A DNA stretch of 56,503 bases from Pseudomonas aestuarii (lineage in GTDB: Bacteria > Pseudomonadota > Gammaproteobacteria > Pseudomonadales > Pseudomonadaceae), in NCBI RefSeq assembly GCF_027988105.1, contig NZ_JAQJZJ010000018.1:1-56503 (forward strand), read 5' to 3'. Below the pieces are notes generated by a model. It was not told where the DNA came from and ran no database searches. It saw only the letters and a list, made by a program, of their open reading frames with translations. Of the stretch, positions 17,422 through 31,826 are shown piece by piece. The stretch's first letter is position 1, and every line of letters begins with the position of its first letter. Both the position numbers and the translations under genes were made by a program.

Positions 17422-18273
17422 TTATTCAGCTGCTTCAACTGCAGCCAGCATGCGCACCACATCGACGGTTTCCGCCACATCATGAACCCGCAAAATGTGC
17501 GCACCCTTAGTTACCGCCAGGGCCGCGAGGGCAAGGCTGCCGTATAGGCGCCCACCGACCTCGTGGCCCAGCACTCGACCGATCATGCTCTTGCGCGAGA
17601 CGCCGACCAGCAGCGGCCGCCCCAACTCATGCAGCAACTGCAAACCCTTGAACAGGCTGAGGTTGTGCTCCTGGGTCTTGGCGAAGCCGAAACCCGGATC
17701 GAGAACCAGCCGTTCAAGTGCAATACCCGCCGCCGTACAGGCCGTCATGCGCTCAACCAGAAAGTCGCGCACCTCGACCAGCACATCGGCGTAGTGGGGA
17801 TTCTCCTGCATGGTGGTCGGCTCACCACGCATATGCATCAGGCACACCGGCAAGCCGCTGTCAGCCGCGGCATCCAGCGCCCCGTCACGCTGCAATGAGC
17901 GCACATCGTTAATCAGGCCAGCCCCGAGACGCGCCGTTTCACGAATTACCGCAGGCGTCGAGGTATCCACCGAGATGATCACATCCAGTTCGGCCGCAAT
18001 GGCTTCGACAATCGGCGCAACGCGCTCAAGCTCCTCAACCGGCGAAACCGCTCGTGCCCCGGGACGCGTCGACTCGCCACCGACATCGATCAAGGCGGCG
18101 CCTGCACGCAACATCGCTTCCGCATGACGCAAGGCGGCGTCGCGCTGAGCGAAACGACCACCATCGGAAAAGGAATCGGGAGTGACATTGAGGATACCCA
18201 TCACCTGCGGACGGGTTAAATCAAGAAACCGGCTGCCACAAGGCAGCCGGTTCAGATGGTGCACTTCAGACAT
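17422..18273 (-). CDS. folP: Dihydropteroate synthase
   Basis: 283 residues. It joins p-aminobenzoate to hydroxymethyl-dihydropterin diphosphate in folate synthesis and is the target of sulfonamides. The motifs are MGILNVTPDSFSDGGRF, GGESTRPGA, INDVRSLQ, MHMRGEPTTMQ and GVSRKSMIGR. It starts eight bases after the ftsH stop codon, so the two are co-transcribed. Confidence 0.98.
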   Translation of the reverse strand: MSEVHHLNRLPCGSRFLDLTRPQVMGILNVTPDSFSDGGRFAQRDAALRHAEAMLRAGAALIDVGGESTRPGARAVSPVEELERVAPIVEAIAAELDVIISVDTSTPAVIRETARLGAGLINDVRSLQRDGALDAAADSGLPVCLMHMRGEPTTMQENPHYADVLVEVRDFLVERMTACTAAGIALERLVLDPGFGFAKTQEHNLSLFKGLQLLHELGRPLLVGVSRKSMIGRVLGHEVGGRLYGSLALAALAVTKGAHILRVHDVAETVDVVRMLAAVEAAE

Positions 18274-18281
18274 CGTGATCC

Positions 18282-20210
<1,929 letters not shown>

Positions 20211-20376
20211 TTAGCTACCCTCTGAAGCAGGCCCCGTGTCGAAGCGCACTTCGCATGACGACCAGTTATGTACCGATCTAACTTACTACACAACGCCCGC
20301 ACCTGGCAGGCGCCGTCTGTAACCCTATATTTTGCCATCCAGCAGCCGCAGCCCCAGAGGGCACAGGACCGCCACC

Positions 20377-21012
20377 TCAACCCTCGACCTTGCCACCGCG
20401 AAAGCTGCGCCCAAGCATGTATTGCTCACGCGAGCGATCACGCGAAGACAAGGGCTTGCGCATCTGCACCTTGCCGAACATCTCGCGCACCTGCTTGTGG
20501 TAGGTATCGAAACCTTCGCCCTGGAAAATCTTGATCAGGAAGTCTCCGCCCGGACGCAGCACACGCCCTGCCAGATCCAGCGCCAATTCGCACAGGTACA
20601 TGGCACGCGCCTGATCGGCAGTCCTTACCCCACTCATATTGGGGGCCATATCGGAAATCACAAGGTCTACCGGATTACCGCCAATCGCCTCGAGAATCTG
20701 CGCGAACACCGCATCGTCGGTGAAGTCGCCCTGAATGAAGGTGACATCGGGGATGCTGTCCATCTCCAGAATATCGGAAGCGATCAGGGTGCCCTTGTCG
20801 CCGATCAACCGACTGGTGACCTGCGACCAGCCCCCTGGCGCAGCGCCCAGATCGACCACCGTCATGCCGGGGCGCAGGATACGGTCCTTTTCCTGGACCT
20901 CCAGCAGCTTGTAGCTGGCGCGCGAGCGATAGCCATCCTTTTGCGCCATTTTGACGTAAGGGTCATCGAAATGTTCTTTCAGCCAACGCAGGCTGGTCTT
21001 GGAACGGGCCAC
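20377..21012 (-). CDS. rlmE: 23S rRNA 2'-O-ribose U2552 methyltransferase
   Basis: 211 residues from GTG at 21010-21012 (ARSKTSLRWLKEHFDDPYV), matching the family start. RlmE (FtsJ/RrmJ) methylates U2552 of the A-loop on the 50S subunit late in assembly. The SAM site is VVDLGAAPGGWSQV; the catalytic K-D-K-E tetrad is represented by K (KDGYRSRASYKLLE), D in VISDMAPNMSG, K in DFLIKIFQGEGF and E in the last motif. It lies upstream of ftsH in the same direction and is divergent from yhbY. Confidence 0.97.
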   Translation of the reverse strand: MARSKTSLRWLKEHFDDPYVKMAQKDGYRSRASYKLLEVQEKDRILRPGMTVVDLGAAPGGWSQVTSRLIGDKGTLIASDILEMDSIPDVTFIQGDFTDDAVFAQILEAIGGNPVDLVISDMAPNMSGVRTADQARAMYLCELALDLAGRVLRPGGDFLIKIFQGEGFDTYHKQVREMFGKVQMRKPLSSRDRSREQYMLGRSFRGGKVEG

Positions 21013-21116
21013 GCAATACCTCGAATTTGTGCAGAGCATGAATATCTGGGCGGCAACCAAAGCGCTCGGGTAAACTGATCGCCGTTTTTTACCAGATTAA
21101 ATGCAGGAATCAGATT

Positions 21117-21428
21117 ATGCCGCTCACTCAAGAGCAGAAGAAACAATTCAAATCTATCGGCCACCACCTGAAACCCGTATTGATCGTGGCTGACAATGGT
21201 TTGACCGAAGGCGTACTGGCCGAACTGGAGCGCGCACTGAGCGACCATGAACTGATTAAAGTGCAATTGCGCATTGTCGAGCGCGAGAGCCGTCTTACCG
21301 CGATCAACCAGTTGTGCAAAGCCGGCCATGCCGACCTGGTGCAGGTGATCGGCAAAATGGCGCTGATCTACCGCAAGAACCCCAAGGTCAATAAAAACCT
21401 GTCCAACGTCCATCGCCATCACGGCTGA
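21117..21428 (+). CDS. yhbY: CRM-domain RNA-binding protein YhbY
   Basis: 103 residues. A single CRM domain protein that associates with pre-50S ribosomal particles. The family signatures LTQEQKKQFKSIGHHLKPVL, NGLTEGVLAEL, HELIKVQLR and IGKMALIYRKNPK (the GxxxxxYR-type RNA-binding loop) are all present. It is divergent from rlmE, with 104 bases between start codons. A small Pseudomonas-type promoter region must lie there but no clear boxes stand out. Confidence 0.93.
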   Translation: MPLTQEQKKQFKSIGHHLKPVLIVADNGLTEGVLAELERALSDHELIKVQLRIVERESRLTAINQLCKAGHADLVQVIGKMALIYRKNPKVNKNLSNVHRHHG

Positions 21429-21472
21429 TAGCTGCAAACTGCATGCTTCTTGTCTGACTTGAAGCCTGCAGT

Positions 21473-21907
21473 TTATCGCTTACTGCTGCCAGGCACTGCC
21501 TGCAGCACCAGTAACAGACCGCAGAACGCCATCACCATGTAGCTGAACATCAGCCACAGCCCGCCAGCTGAGTAGAAATGGCGCACGCCAAAGTAACTCG
21601 TGGCCATTACCAGCACCGTGAGCAGCAATTGCCCGCGCATATCGCGCCACAGGCTGGCCAAATGCTCGGCACGGATCAGCACCACTGCCTGCAATACTGC
21701 ACAAAACCCCGCCAGCCCCACCACGAGCGGGCGAACGGCGCTGGCGATTTCTTCGACCAGCAACTGCGCCAGACCCAGTTTAGCGATCGCCGGCAACACC
21801 AGAAAATGTAATAACCAGAGGCCGCCGACCCAGAATGTCTGGGCCAACAGCCAGCTGATTGCTCCAGCAGTTGGGCTGCTGGGCCTAGATATGACGAACC
21901 TCGACAA
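21473..21907 (-). CDS. DUF4149 membrane protein
   Basis: About 144 residues, with four predicted membrane segments: AISWLLAQTFWVGGLWLLHFLV, LVVGLAGFCAVLQAVVLI, LLLTVLVMATSYFG and LWLMFSYMVMAFCGLLLVL. The family is DUF4149, of unknown function, found next to greA in Pseudomonas. The start is uncertain. A TTG at 21905-21907 is used here; it lies inside the last codons of greA in another frame, and a TTG at 21845-21847 is a second candidate. Translational coupling to greA is likely. Position and family are firm; the N-terminus is not. Confidence 0.75.
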   Translation of the reverse strand: MSRFVISRPSSPTAGAISWLLAQTFWVGGLWLLHFLVLPAIAKLGLAQLLVEEIASAVRPLVVGLAGFCAVLQAVVLIRAEHLASLWRDMRGQLLLTVLVMATSYFGVRHFYSAGGLWLMFSYMVMAFCGLLLVLQAVPGSSKR

Positions 21908-22357
21908 TCTCGTACTCGAGGATGCCACTGGGGGTCTTGACCACCACCACATCGCCTTCTTCCTTGCCGACCAGCGCGCGCGCGATAGGCGAACCCACCG
22001 ACAGCTTGCCGAGCCGGATATCGGCTTCGTCTTCACCAACGATCTGATAGGTCACGCTTTCGTCGGTTTCGACGTTGGCAATCTCCACGGTCGTGCCGAA
22101 AATAACCTTGCCGGTGTGCGCAATGCTGGTCACATCGATGACCACGGCGTTCTGCAGGCGACCTTCGATATCACGGATGCGCGCCTCGACCATGCCCTGT
22201 TGCTCGCGGGCGGCATGGTATTCAGCGTTTTCCTTGAGGTCACCCAGCTCACGCGCGGTGCCGATGTCCTGACTGAGCTTGGGCCGCATCACCTTGGTCA
22301 GGTGAGCCAGCTCCTCTTCCAGGGCGCGCGCGCCCTGGACGGTCATTGGGTATTTAG

Positions 22358-22361
<4 letters not shown>
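21885..22361 (-). CDS. greA: Transcription elongation factor GreA
   Basis: 158 residues. GreA rescues backtracked RNA polymerase by stimulating transcript cleavage through the secondary channel. The N-terminal coiled coil runs from PMTVQGARALEEELAHL to about residue 75 with the acidic tip region DLKENAEYHAAREQQG; the C-terminal FKBP-like domain contains IVGEDEADIRLGKLSVGSPIARAL. The start codon overlaps the carB stop codon by four bases (ATGA), so greA is translationally coupled to carB. Confidence 0.98.
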
Positions 22362-25579
<3,218 letters not shown>

Positions 25580-25615
25580 AGCGGTTACTCGAATCCTTGG
25601 GTCAGTCGGCGAGGT

Positions 25616-26764
25616 TTAGCGGCGCTTGGCCATGGCTTCGATAAAACGGTCGAACAGCGGCGCCACATCGGCAGGACCGGGGCTCGCTTCGGGGTGGCCC
25701 TGGAAGCTGAAGGCGTCCTTGTCGGTGCGCTCGATGCCCTGCAGGGAGCCGTCGAACAGCGACTTGTGAATCGCCCGCACGTTGCCCGGCAGGCTGGCTT
25801 CATCCACGGCAAAACCGTGATTCTGGCTGGTGATCATCACCACGCCACTGTCCAGGTCCTGCACCGGGTGGTTGGCACCGTGGTGACCGTGGCCCATTTT
25901 CAGGGTCTTGGCGCCGGAGGCCAGAGCCAGCAACTGGTGACCGAGACAGATGCCGAACACCGGAATTTCAGTCTGCAGCACGTCCTGGATCGCCTGGATC
26001 GCGTAATCGCAAGGCTCGGGATCGCCCGGGCCGTTGGACAGAAATACGCCATCGGGATTCAGCGCCAACACCTCGGCGGCCGGAGTCTGGGCCGGCACCA
26101 CGGTTACCCGGCAGCCGCGCTCAACCAGCATGCGCAGGATGTTCAGCTTGACGCCGTAATCGTAGGCCACCACGTGGTACTTCAGCTCGTTGGCCGGAAT
26201 CAGCGGATGACTGTCGTCCTGCAGATTCCATACGCTGGAGCGCCACTCGTAAGACTTGGCACAGCTGACCACCTTGGCCAGGTCCATGCCCTTGAGGCCG
26301 GGGAAGCTGCGCGCCAAGTCCAACGCCTTCTCTTCGGTGGCATCGTCGCCGACCAGGATGCAGCCGTTCTGCGAACCCTTCTCGCGCAGGATGCGGGTCA
26401 GGCGACGGGTATCGATGCCGGCGATGGCGACGGTACCGTTTTCCTTCAGGTATTCATCGAGCGGCTGCTTGTTGCGCCAGTTGCTGGAAGTCAGCGGCAG
26501 GTCGCGAATGATCAGGCCGGCCGCCCAGACGCTGCAGGACTCGGCATCTTCCGGTGTAGTACCAGTGTTGCCGATATGCGGGTAGGTCAGGGTAACGATC
26601 TGCTGGGCATAGGAAGGATCGGTAAGGATTTCCTGATAGCCGGTCATGGCGGTGTTAAAAACCACCTCCCCAATAGTTTGGCCATCGGCGCCGATGGCCT
26701 CGCCGCGAAAAATACTGCCATCGGCAAGGGCCAGGATGGCAGGCTTAAGGGCTGGCTTACTCAA
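25616..26764 (-). CDS. carA: Carbamoyl-phosphate synthase small subunit (glutaminase)
   Basis: 382 residues from TTG at 26762-26764, which has a strong GGAGG six bases upstream; no better ATG exists near the family start. The N-terminal CPSase-specific domain (AILALADGSIFRGEAIG, TAMTGYQEILTDPSYAQQ) is followed by a class-I glutamine amidotransferase with FGICLGHQLLALA (nucleophile Cys) and the catalytic HPEASPGP. It is in an operon with carB and greA. In P. aeruginosa a separate gene lies between carA and carB; here the two are adjacent. Confidence 0.97.
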   Translation of the reverse strand: MSKPALKPAILALADGSIFRGEAIGADGQTIGEVVFNTAMTGYQEILTDPSYAQQIVTLTYPHIGNTGTTPEDAESCSVWAAGLIIRDLPLTSSNWRNKQPLDEYLKENGTVAIAGIDTRRLTRILREKGSQNGCILVGDDATEEKALDLARSFPGLKGMDLAKVVSCAKSYEWRSSVWNLQDDSHPLIPANELKYHVVAYDYGVKLNILRMLVERGCRVTVVPAQTPAAEVLALNPDGVFLSNGPGDPEPCDYAIQAIQDVLQTEIPVFGICLGHQLLALASGAKTLKMGHGHHGANHPVQDLDSGVVMITSQNHGFAVDEASLPGNVRAIHKSLFDGSLQGIERTDKDAFSFQGHPEASPGPADVAPLFDRFIEAMAKRR

Positions 26765-26810
26765 GAAAACCTCCGTAGATCAAAGCTTGAAGCAAACGCA
26801 GATTGTAAAA

Positions 26811-26843
26811 AAGCGGAATGACGTACCGACCGTCATCCCGCTT
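26811..26843 (-). terminator. Hairpin terminator or attenuator between dapB and carA
   Basis: The arms 26811-26823 and 26831-26843 pair over 13 positions. The single imperfect position is a G-U wobble when read on the minus strand, but an A-C clash on the plus strand, and an A/T-run lies outside both arms. So it is built for the minus-strand transcript: either dapB termination or attenuation in the carA leader. Confidence 0.7.
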
Positions 26844-26974
26844 TTTTATCTGATTCATTCTGCGCAACTTTTAGTGGACACACTAAAGCGGGAAGCCTAC
26901 AGGAAAGTGCCTTTTTGGTCCACCGCCAGATGCGACTTACTCCTCAGCGGAGCAGTCGCTTCCGACGAACCGCA

Positions 26975-27778
26975 TCAGTTGAGCCCCAGCACATCCTGCA
27001 TGTCGTACAACGCAGGCTCACGTCCCTGCAACCACGACGCCGAACGTACCGCGCCTTTGGCGAAGGTCATGCGACTTGAGGCTTTATGGGTAATCTCCAC
27101 ACGCTCGCCATCGGCGGCGAACAGCACGGTGTGATCGCCAACCACATCACCGGCCCTTACCGTGGCAAAACCGATGGTTTCACGAGCACGGGCACCGGTC
27201 TGGCCTTCGCGACCGTAGACCGCGACTTTCTGCAAATCACGCCCCAAGGCATTGGCCACCACTTCGCCCATGCGCAAGGCGGTGCCCGACGGCGCATCGA
27301 CCTTGTGCCGGTGATGGGCCTCGATGATCTCGATATCCACCTCGTCACCGAGCACCCGGGCCGCGGTATCCAGCAATTTCAGGCACAGGTTGACCCCCAC
27401 GCTGAAGTTGGCGGCAAAGACGATGGGGATCTGCTTGCCGGCATCGGCCAGCAGCTGTTTTTCCTCGGCACTGAAGCCGGTGGTGCCAATCACCATGGCC
27501 TTGCCCGCCCGCCGACAGACTTCCAGGTTGCTCAGGGTCACCGAAGGGTGGGTGAAATCGATCAGCACATCGAACCGATCCAGCACCTCACTCAAATTGC
27601 CCGACAGCTCAACGCCGATCTTGCCCAGCGCCGCCAACTCGCCAACATCGGCACCCACCAGGCTGCTGTCGGCACGATCGATCGCCGCAGTCAGACTGAC
27701 GCCATCGGCCTGCTGCACGGCCTCGATCAAGGTCTTGCCCATGCGCCCGGCGGCGCCCATCACTGCTATTCGTTGCAT
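26975..27778 (-). CDS. dapB: 4-hydroxy-tetrahydrodipicolinate reductase
   Basis: 267 residues. It reduces the cyclic product of DapA with NAD(P)H in lysine and diaminopimelate synthesis. The dinucleotide-binding motif is VMGAAGRMGKTL; other motifs are DVLIDFTHPS, VIGTTGFSAEEK, ANFSVGVNL, EIIEAHHRHKVDAPSGTAL (the catalytic His-His-Lys region) and the C-terminal VGDHTVLFA and HKASSRMTFAKGAVRSA. It lies downstream of dnaJ in the same direction. Confidence 0.98.
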   Translation of the reverse strand: MQRIAVMGAAGRMGKTLIEAVQQADGVSLTAAIDRADSSLVGADVGELAALGKIGVELSGNLSEVLDRFDVLIDFTHPSVTLSNLEVCRRAGKAMVIGTTGFSAEEKQLLADAGKQIPIVFAANFSVGVNLCLKLLDTAARVLGDEVDIEIIEAHHRHKVDAPSGTALRMGEVVANALGRDLQKVAVYGREGQTGARARETIGFATVRAGDVVGDHTVLFAADGERVEITHKASSRMTFAKGAVRSASWLQGREPALYDMQDVLGLN

Positions 27779-27866
27779 GACACCCGCTCCACGCTATAAG
27801 CCTCGAACCGCAGGCCGGAGTGCAAGCCCTCTTGCAGCTCGCCAGCACCCGCCTGCGGCCGTTTAT

Positions 27867-28994
27867 TCACACATCGCCGAAGAAGCGTTTGACACCCTCG
27901 AACCAGCCACTGGCCTTCGGCGAATGCCGGGTATCGCCCTGCAGCGTCTTGCGAAACTCGTCGAGCAGTTCGCGCTGACGTCGATCCAGGCTGACCGGGG
28001 TTTCTACCGCTACCCGGCACATCAGGTCGCCGGCACCGCCACCACGCACCGGCGCTACGCCTTTACCGCGCAAACGGAACAGCTTGCCGGTCTGGGTGCC
28101 TTCCGGGATCTTCAGCTTGACCCGGCCATCGAGGGTCGGCACTTCCAACTCACCGCCCAGCGCCGCATCGGCGAAGCTGATCGGAACCTCGCAGTACAGA
28201 TGCTTGCCATCGCGCTGAAAGATCGCGTGCTCGCGCACATTGACCACCACATACAGGTCGCCCGCCGGGCCACCCATCGCGCCGGCTTCGCCTTCACCAG
28301 ACAGGCGAATGCGATCACCGGTATCGACACCCGGTGGAACCTTCACCGACAGGGTCTTGTGCTCTTCCACGCGACCATGACCATGGCAGGTGCCACAGGG
28401 ATCGGTAATCATCTTGCCGCCGCCATGGCAACGCGGACAGGTCTGCTGCACCGAGAAGAAGCCCTGCTGCATGCGCACCTGACCGATACCGCCGCAGGTG
28501 GTACAGGTCACCGGCGAGGTGCCTTTCTTCGCCCCTGAGCCTTCGCAGGTCTTGCAATTGACCAGGGTCGGGACCCGGATATTGACCGAGGTACCGCGCA
28601 CCGCCTCTTCCAGATCCAGCTCCAGGGTGTAGCGCAAATCGCTGCCGCGCTGGGCGCCGCCACGCTGACCGCCACGGCCGCCAGCACCACCGAAGAAGTC
28701 GCTGAACACATCGCCGAAGATATCGGAGAAGTTTGCCCCGCCCGGACCACCGCCGCCGCCCATCTGCGGATCGACACCGGCATGACCGTACTGGTCGTAG
28801 GCCGCACGCTTGCCGGCATCGGACAATACTTCGTAGGCCTCGTTGGCATCCTTGAACATATCTTCCGACGCTTTATCGTCGGGATTGCGGTCCGGGTGAT
28901 GCTTCATCGCCAGGCGCCGGTAGGCCTTTTTCAGCTCTGCTTCGCTGGCGCCGCGCTCGACACCGAGCACCTCGTAATAGTCACGTTTAGCCAT
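27867..28994 (-). CDS. dnaJ: Chaperone DnaJ (Hsp40)
   Basis: 375 residues. DnaJ stimulates the ATPase of DnaK and delivers unfolded clients. The J domain has YRRLAMKHHPDRNPDD (HPD at residues 33-35), followed by a glycine/phenylalanine-rich linker (GGGGGPGGANFSDIFGDVFSDFFGG) shown in short form as GGGGPGGANF, four zinc-binding CxxCxGxG repeats (CKTCEGSG, CTTCGGIG, CPRCHGGG, CGTCHGHG) and two C-terminal client-binding domains. It is the third gene of grpE-dnaK-dnaJ. Confidence 0.98.
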   Translation of the reverse strand: MAKRDYYEVLGVERGASEAELKKAYRRLAMKHHPDRNPDDKASEDMFKDANEAYEVLSDAGKRAAYDQYGHAGVDPQMGGGGGPGGANFSDIFGDVFSDFFGGAGGRGGQRGGAQRGSDLRYTLELDLEEAVRGTSVNIRVPTLVNCKTCEGSGAKKGTSPVTCTTCGGIGQVRMQQGFFSVQQTCPRCHGGGKMITDPCGTCHGHGRVEEHKTLSVKVPPGVDTGDRIRLSGEGEAGAMGGPAGDLYVVVNVREHAIFQRDGKHLYCEVPISFADAALGGELEVPTLDGRVKLKIPEGTQTGKLFRLRGKGVAPVRGGGAGDLMCRVAVETPVSLDRRQRELLDEFRKTLQGDTRHSPKASGWFEGVKRFFGDV

Positions 28995-29030
28995 AAGTCT
29001 TCAATACCTTTAAATCGTCTACTCCAGACA

Positions 29031-29061
29031 CGCCAACGCGGGAGCAAGCTCCCGCGTGGCG
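29031..29061. repeat. REP-like palindrome between dnaK and dnaJ
   Basis: ACGCGGGAGC (29036-29045) and GCTCCCGCGT (29048-29057) are exact complements around AA, extended by CGCC/GGCG with one bulged A. The sequence GCGGGAGCAAGCTCCCGC resembles the dispersed REP palindromes of Pseudomonas. It may also modulate read-through from dnaK to dnaJ. Confidence 0.7.
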
Positions 29062-29116
29062 GATCATGCCGGTTGCGACTCACGTCACGCCCGGCCAGAG
29101 CGGCATAAGCTTGCGC

Positions 29117-31033
29117 TTATTTGTTTTCCTTGACCTCTTCAAACTCCGCGTCGACCACATCGTCGCCCGCGTCTTGAGCGCCATCAGCCTGCTGAGCCTC
29201 AGCACCAGGCTGCGGCTGCTCGGCATACATCTTCTGCGCCAGCGGGGTAGTGGCTTCGGACAGGGCACTGATCTTGGCTTCGATAGCAGCCTTGTCATCA
29301 CCCTTGATCGCTACTTCCAGTTCGCCCAGCGCTTTTTCGATGGCTACCTTCTCGTCTTCGGTGACTTTATCGCCTGCTTCGGTGACCATCTTGCGCGAGG
29401 CGTGTACCAGCTGATCACCCTGGTTACGGGCAGTGGCCAGCTCTTCGAACTTGCGATCTTCCTCGGCGTTGGCCTCGGCATCACGCACCATCTGCTCGAT
29501 CTCTTCCTCGGACAGACCGGAGTTGGCCTTGATCACAATGGACTGCGTCTTACCGGTGGCCTTGTCTTTCGCGCCGACATGCAGGATGCCGTTGGCGTCG
29601 ATATCGAAGGTCACTTCGATCTGCGGCACGCCGCGCGGGGCCGGCGGAATATCAGCCAGATCGAACTTGCCCAGGGACTTGTTCTGCGAAGCTTGCTTAC
29701 GCTCGCCCTGCAGGACGTGAATGGTTACCGCGCCCTGGTTGTCGTCAGCGGTGGAGAACACCTGGGACTTCTTGGTCGGAACAGTGGTGTTCTTCTCGAT
29801 CAGCGCAGTCATCACGCCGCCCATGGTTTCGATACCCAGGGTCAGCGGCGATACGTCGAGCAGCAGCACGTCCTTGACGTCGCCGGCCAGCACGGCCCCC
29901 TGGATAGCCGCACCCATGGCCACGGCTTCGTCCGGGTTGACGTCCTTGCGCGCTTCCTTGCCGAAGAAATCGGTGACCAGTTTCTGCACCAGCGGCATGC
30001 GGGTCTGACCACCGACGAGGATCACGTCGTCGATCTTGGCCACGTCGATACCCGCGTCCTTCAAGGCGATGCGGCACGGCTCGATGGTGCGCTGCACCAG
30101 GTCTTCAACCAGCGACTCCAGCTTGGCGCGCGAAATCTTCACGTTCAAGTGCTTGGGACCGGTGGCATCTGCAGTAATGTACGGCAGATTGACGTCGGTC
30201 GACTGGCTGGACGACAGTTCGATCTTGGCTTTCTCGGCAGCCTCTTTCAGGCGCTGCATGGCCAGCGGGTCACCCTTGAGGTTCATGCCGCTTTCTTTCT
30301 TGAATTCGTCGACCAGGTAATCGATCAGACGGATGTCGAAGTCTTCGCCACCAAGGAAGGTGTCGCCGTGAGTGGCCAACACTTCGAACTGGTGCTCGCC
30401 ATCGACGTCGGCGATCTCGATCACGGAAACGTCGAAAGTACCGCCACCCAGGTCATAAACGATCACGGTGTGATCGCCCTTGGCCTTGTCCATGCCGTAG
30501 GCCAGTGCCGCAGCGGTCGGCTCGTTGATGATGCGCTTGACGTCCAGACCGGCGATGCGCCCGGCATCCTTGGTGGCCTGACGCTGGCTGTCGTTGAAGT
30601 AGGCCGGCACGGTGATCACCGCCTCGGTGACTGGCTCGCCAAGATAGTCTTCGGCGGTCTTCTTCATCTTCTTGAGGATTTCCGCGGAAATCTGCGGCGG
30701 CGCCATCTTCTGGCCGTTCACCTCAACCCAGGCGTCGCCGTTGTCGGCTTTGACGATCTTGTACGGCACCATCTGGATGTCTTTCTGCACGACGTCTTCT
30801 TCGAAACGACGACCGATCAGGCGCTTCACCGCATACAGGGTGTTGTGCGGATTGGTCACAGCCTGGCGCTTGGCCGACTGACCGACGAGGATTTCACCGT
30901 CATTGGCATAAGCAATGATCGACGGCGTGGTGCGAGTGCCCTCGGCGTTCTCGATGACCTTGACGTTGCCGTTTTCCAGAATGGAGACGCACGAGTTGGT
31001 AGTCCCCAGGTCGATACCGATAATTCTGCCCAT
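29117..31033 (-). CDS. dnaK: Chaperone DnaK (Hsp70)
   Basis: 638 residues. DnaK is the ATP-driven chaperone that holds unfolded proteins. The nucleotide-binding domain has IGIDLGTTNSCV, AVITVPAYFNDSQRQATKDAG, IVYDLGGGTFDVSV and ILVGGQTRMP-like VILVGGQTRMPLVQ; the substrate-binding domain has LLLDVSPLTLGIET and the linker VLLLDV; the disordered end is EEVKENK. Three ATG codons are in a row; the third (31031-31033) is chosen because AGGAG lies seven bases before it. It is followed by dnaJ. Confidence 0.98.
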   Translation of the reverse strand: MGRIIGIDLGTTNSCVSILENGNVKVIENAEGTRTTPSIIAYANDGEILVGQSAKRQAVTNPHNTLYAVKRLIGRRFEEDVVQKDIQMVPYKIVKADNGDAWVEVNGQKMAPPQISAEILKKMKKTAEDYLGEPVTEAVITVPAYFNDSQRQATKDAGRIAGLDVKRIINEPTAAALAYGMDKAKGDHTVIVYDLGGGTFDVSVIEIADVDGEHQFEVLATHGDTFLGGEDFDIRLIDYLVDEFKKESGMNLKGDPLAMQRLKEAAEKAKIELSSSQSTDVNLPYITADATGPKHLNVKISRAKLESLVEDLVQRTIEPCRIALKDAGIDVAKIDDVILVGGQTRMPLVQKLVTDFFGKEARKDVNPDEAVAMGAAIQGAVLAGDVKDVLLLDVSPLTLGIETMGGVMTALIEKNTTVPTKKSQVFSTADDNQGAVTIHVLQGERKQASQNKSLGKFDLADIPPAPRGVPQIEVTFDIDANGILHVGAKDKATGKTQSIVIKANSGLSEEEIEQMVRDAEANAEEDRKFEELATARNQGDQLVHASRKMVTEAGDKVTEDEKVAIEKALGELEVAIKGDDKAAIEAKISALSEATTPLAQKMYAEQPQPGAEAQQADGAQDAGDDVVDAEFEEVKENK

Positions 31034-31132
31034 CATCATTCTCCTGAAATTTTGATAATTCCGCCGCTGCGCCTTGTCAGCCGCGGTAGCACTAAAACGC
31101 TTGACTCATAAATGGGGGCTGATCGCCGAATT

Positions 31133-31702
31133 TCAAGCCTGCTCATCGATGGACGGCGGCGCTTCGCTCGGCGCCTTGCTGACCACCACCATCGCCGGAC
31201 GCAACAGCCGACCGTTGAGCAGATAGCCCTTCTGAAACACCTTGAGCACGCTGTTCGGCTCCACATTGGTGCTGTCCTGCATGGCCATGGCCTGATGGTG
31301 CTCCGGATTGAACGGCGCACCGTGCGGGTCAATGGCTTCCAACTGATAGCGCTTGAAGGTGTCGTGGAACAGCTTCAGCGTCAGCTCCATGCCCTCGCGC
31401 ACCGCCTTGATTGCCTCATCATCCGGATTCGACAACTCGAGACCGCGCTCCAGGCTGTCGACGACCGGCAACAGGTCATTGGCGAATTTCTCCAAGGCGA
31501 ACTTGTGCGCCTTCTCTACATCCTGCTCGGCGCGACGACGCACATTCTGCAGATCCGCCGCCATGCGCAGAGCCTGATCCTGAGCGGCAGCCAGCTCTTC
31601 CTCCAGCACCTGGATGCGAGCGTCCAACTGATCGCTCGATTCCATTTCGGCACCAGGTGCCACTTCCGGCAACTGGGTATCGCGGGTCTGTTCGTCAGCC
31701 AT
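31133..31702 (-). CDS. grpE: Nucleotide exchange factor GrpE
   Basis: 189 residues. GrpE releases ADP from DnaK and senses temperature by reversible unfolding of its long helix. The acidic N-terminal part and the paired coiled coil (residues about 30-85, LDARIQVLEEELAAAQDQ) precede the family motifs LRMAADLQNVRRRAEQDVEKA, PVVDSLERGLE and FNPEHHQAMAM, and the beta domain GYLLNGRLLRPAMVVVSKA. It is the first gene of the chaperone operon and is preceded by a heat-shock promoter. Confidence 0.98.
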   Translation of the reverse strand: MADEQTRDTQLPEVAPGAEMESSDQLDARIQVLEEELAAAQDQALRMAADLQNVRRRAEQDVEKAHKFALEKFANDLLPVVDSLERGLELSNPDDEAIKAVREGMELTLKLFHDTFKRYQLEAIDPHGAPFNPEHHQAMAMQDSTNVEPNSVLKVFQKGYLLNGRLLRPAMVVVSKAPSEAPPSIDEQA

Positions 31703-31755
31703 GCGTTTCTCCTCTAAAAATTCGACGCAAGCCTAAACTTGCGCGTCTGCCGCCT

Positions 31756-31783
31756 ATATGGGGACAAATTCTGCAGCTTCAAG
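31756..31783 (-). promoter_or_regulatory. Sigma-32 heat-shock promoter for grpE-dnaK-dnaJ
   Basis: On the minus strand CTTGAAG (31783-31777) is followed by 13 bases and CCCCATAT (31763-31756). This matches the sigma-32 consensus CTTGAA-N(12-14)-CCCCATNT almost exactly, 54 bases before the grpE start codon. Confidence 0.88.
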
Positions 31784-31796
31784 TGCTGCACAAGGA

Positions 31797-31826
31797 TTGT
31801 CAGCCGAGAAACAAACACTGTATAAA
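31797..31826 (+). promoter_or_regulatory. Likely sigma-70 promoter of recN
   Basis: TTGTCA (31797-31802) and TATAAA (31821-31826) are separated by 18 bases, 32 bases before the recN start. The -10 box lies inside the LexA operator, which explains SOS repression. Confidence 0.65.
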
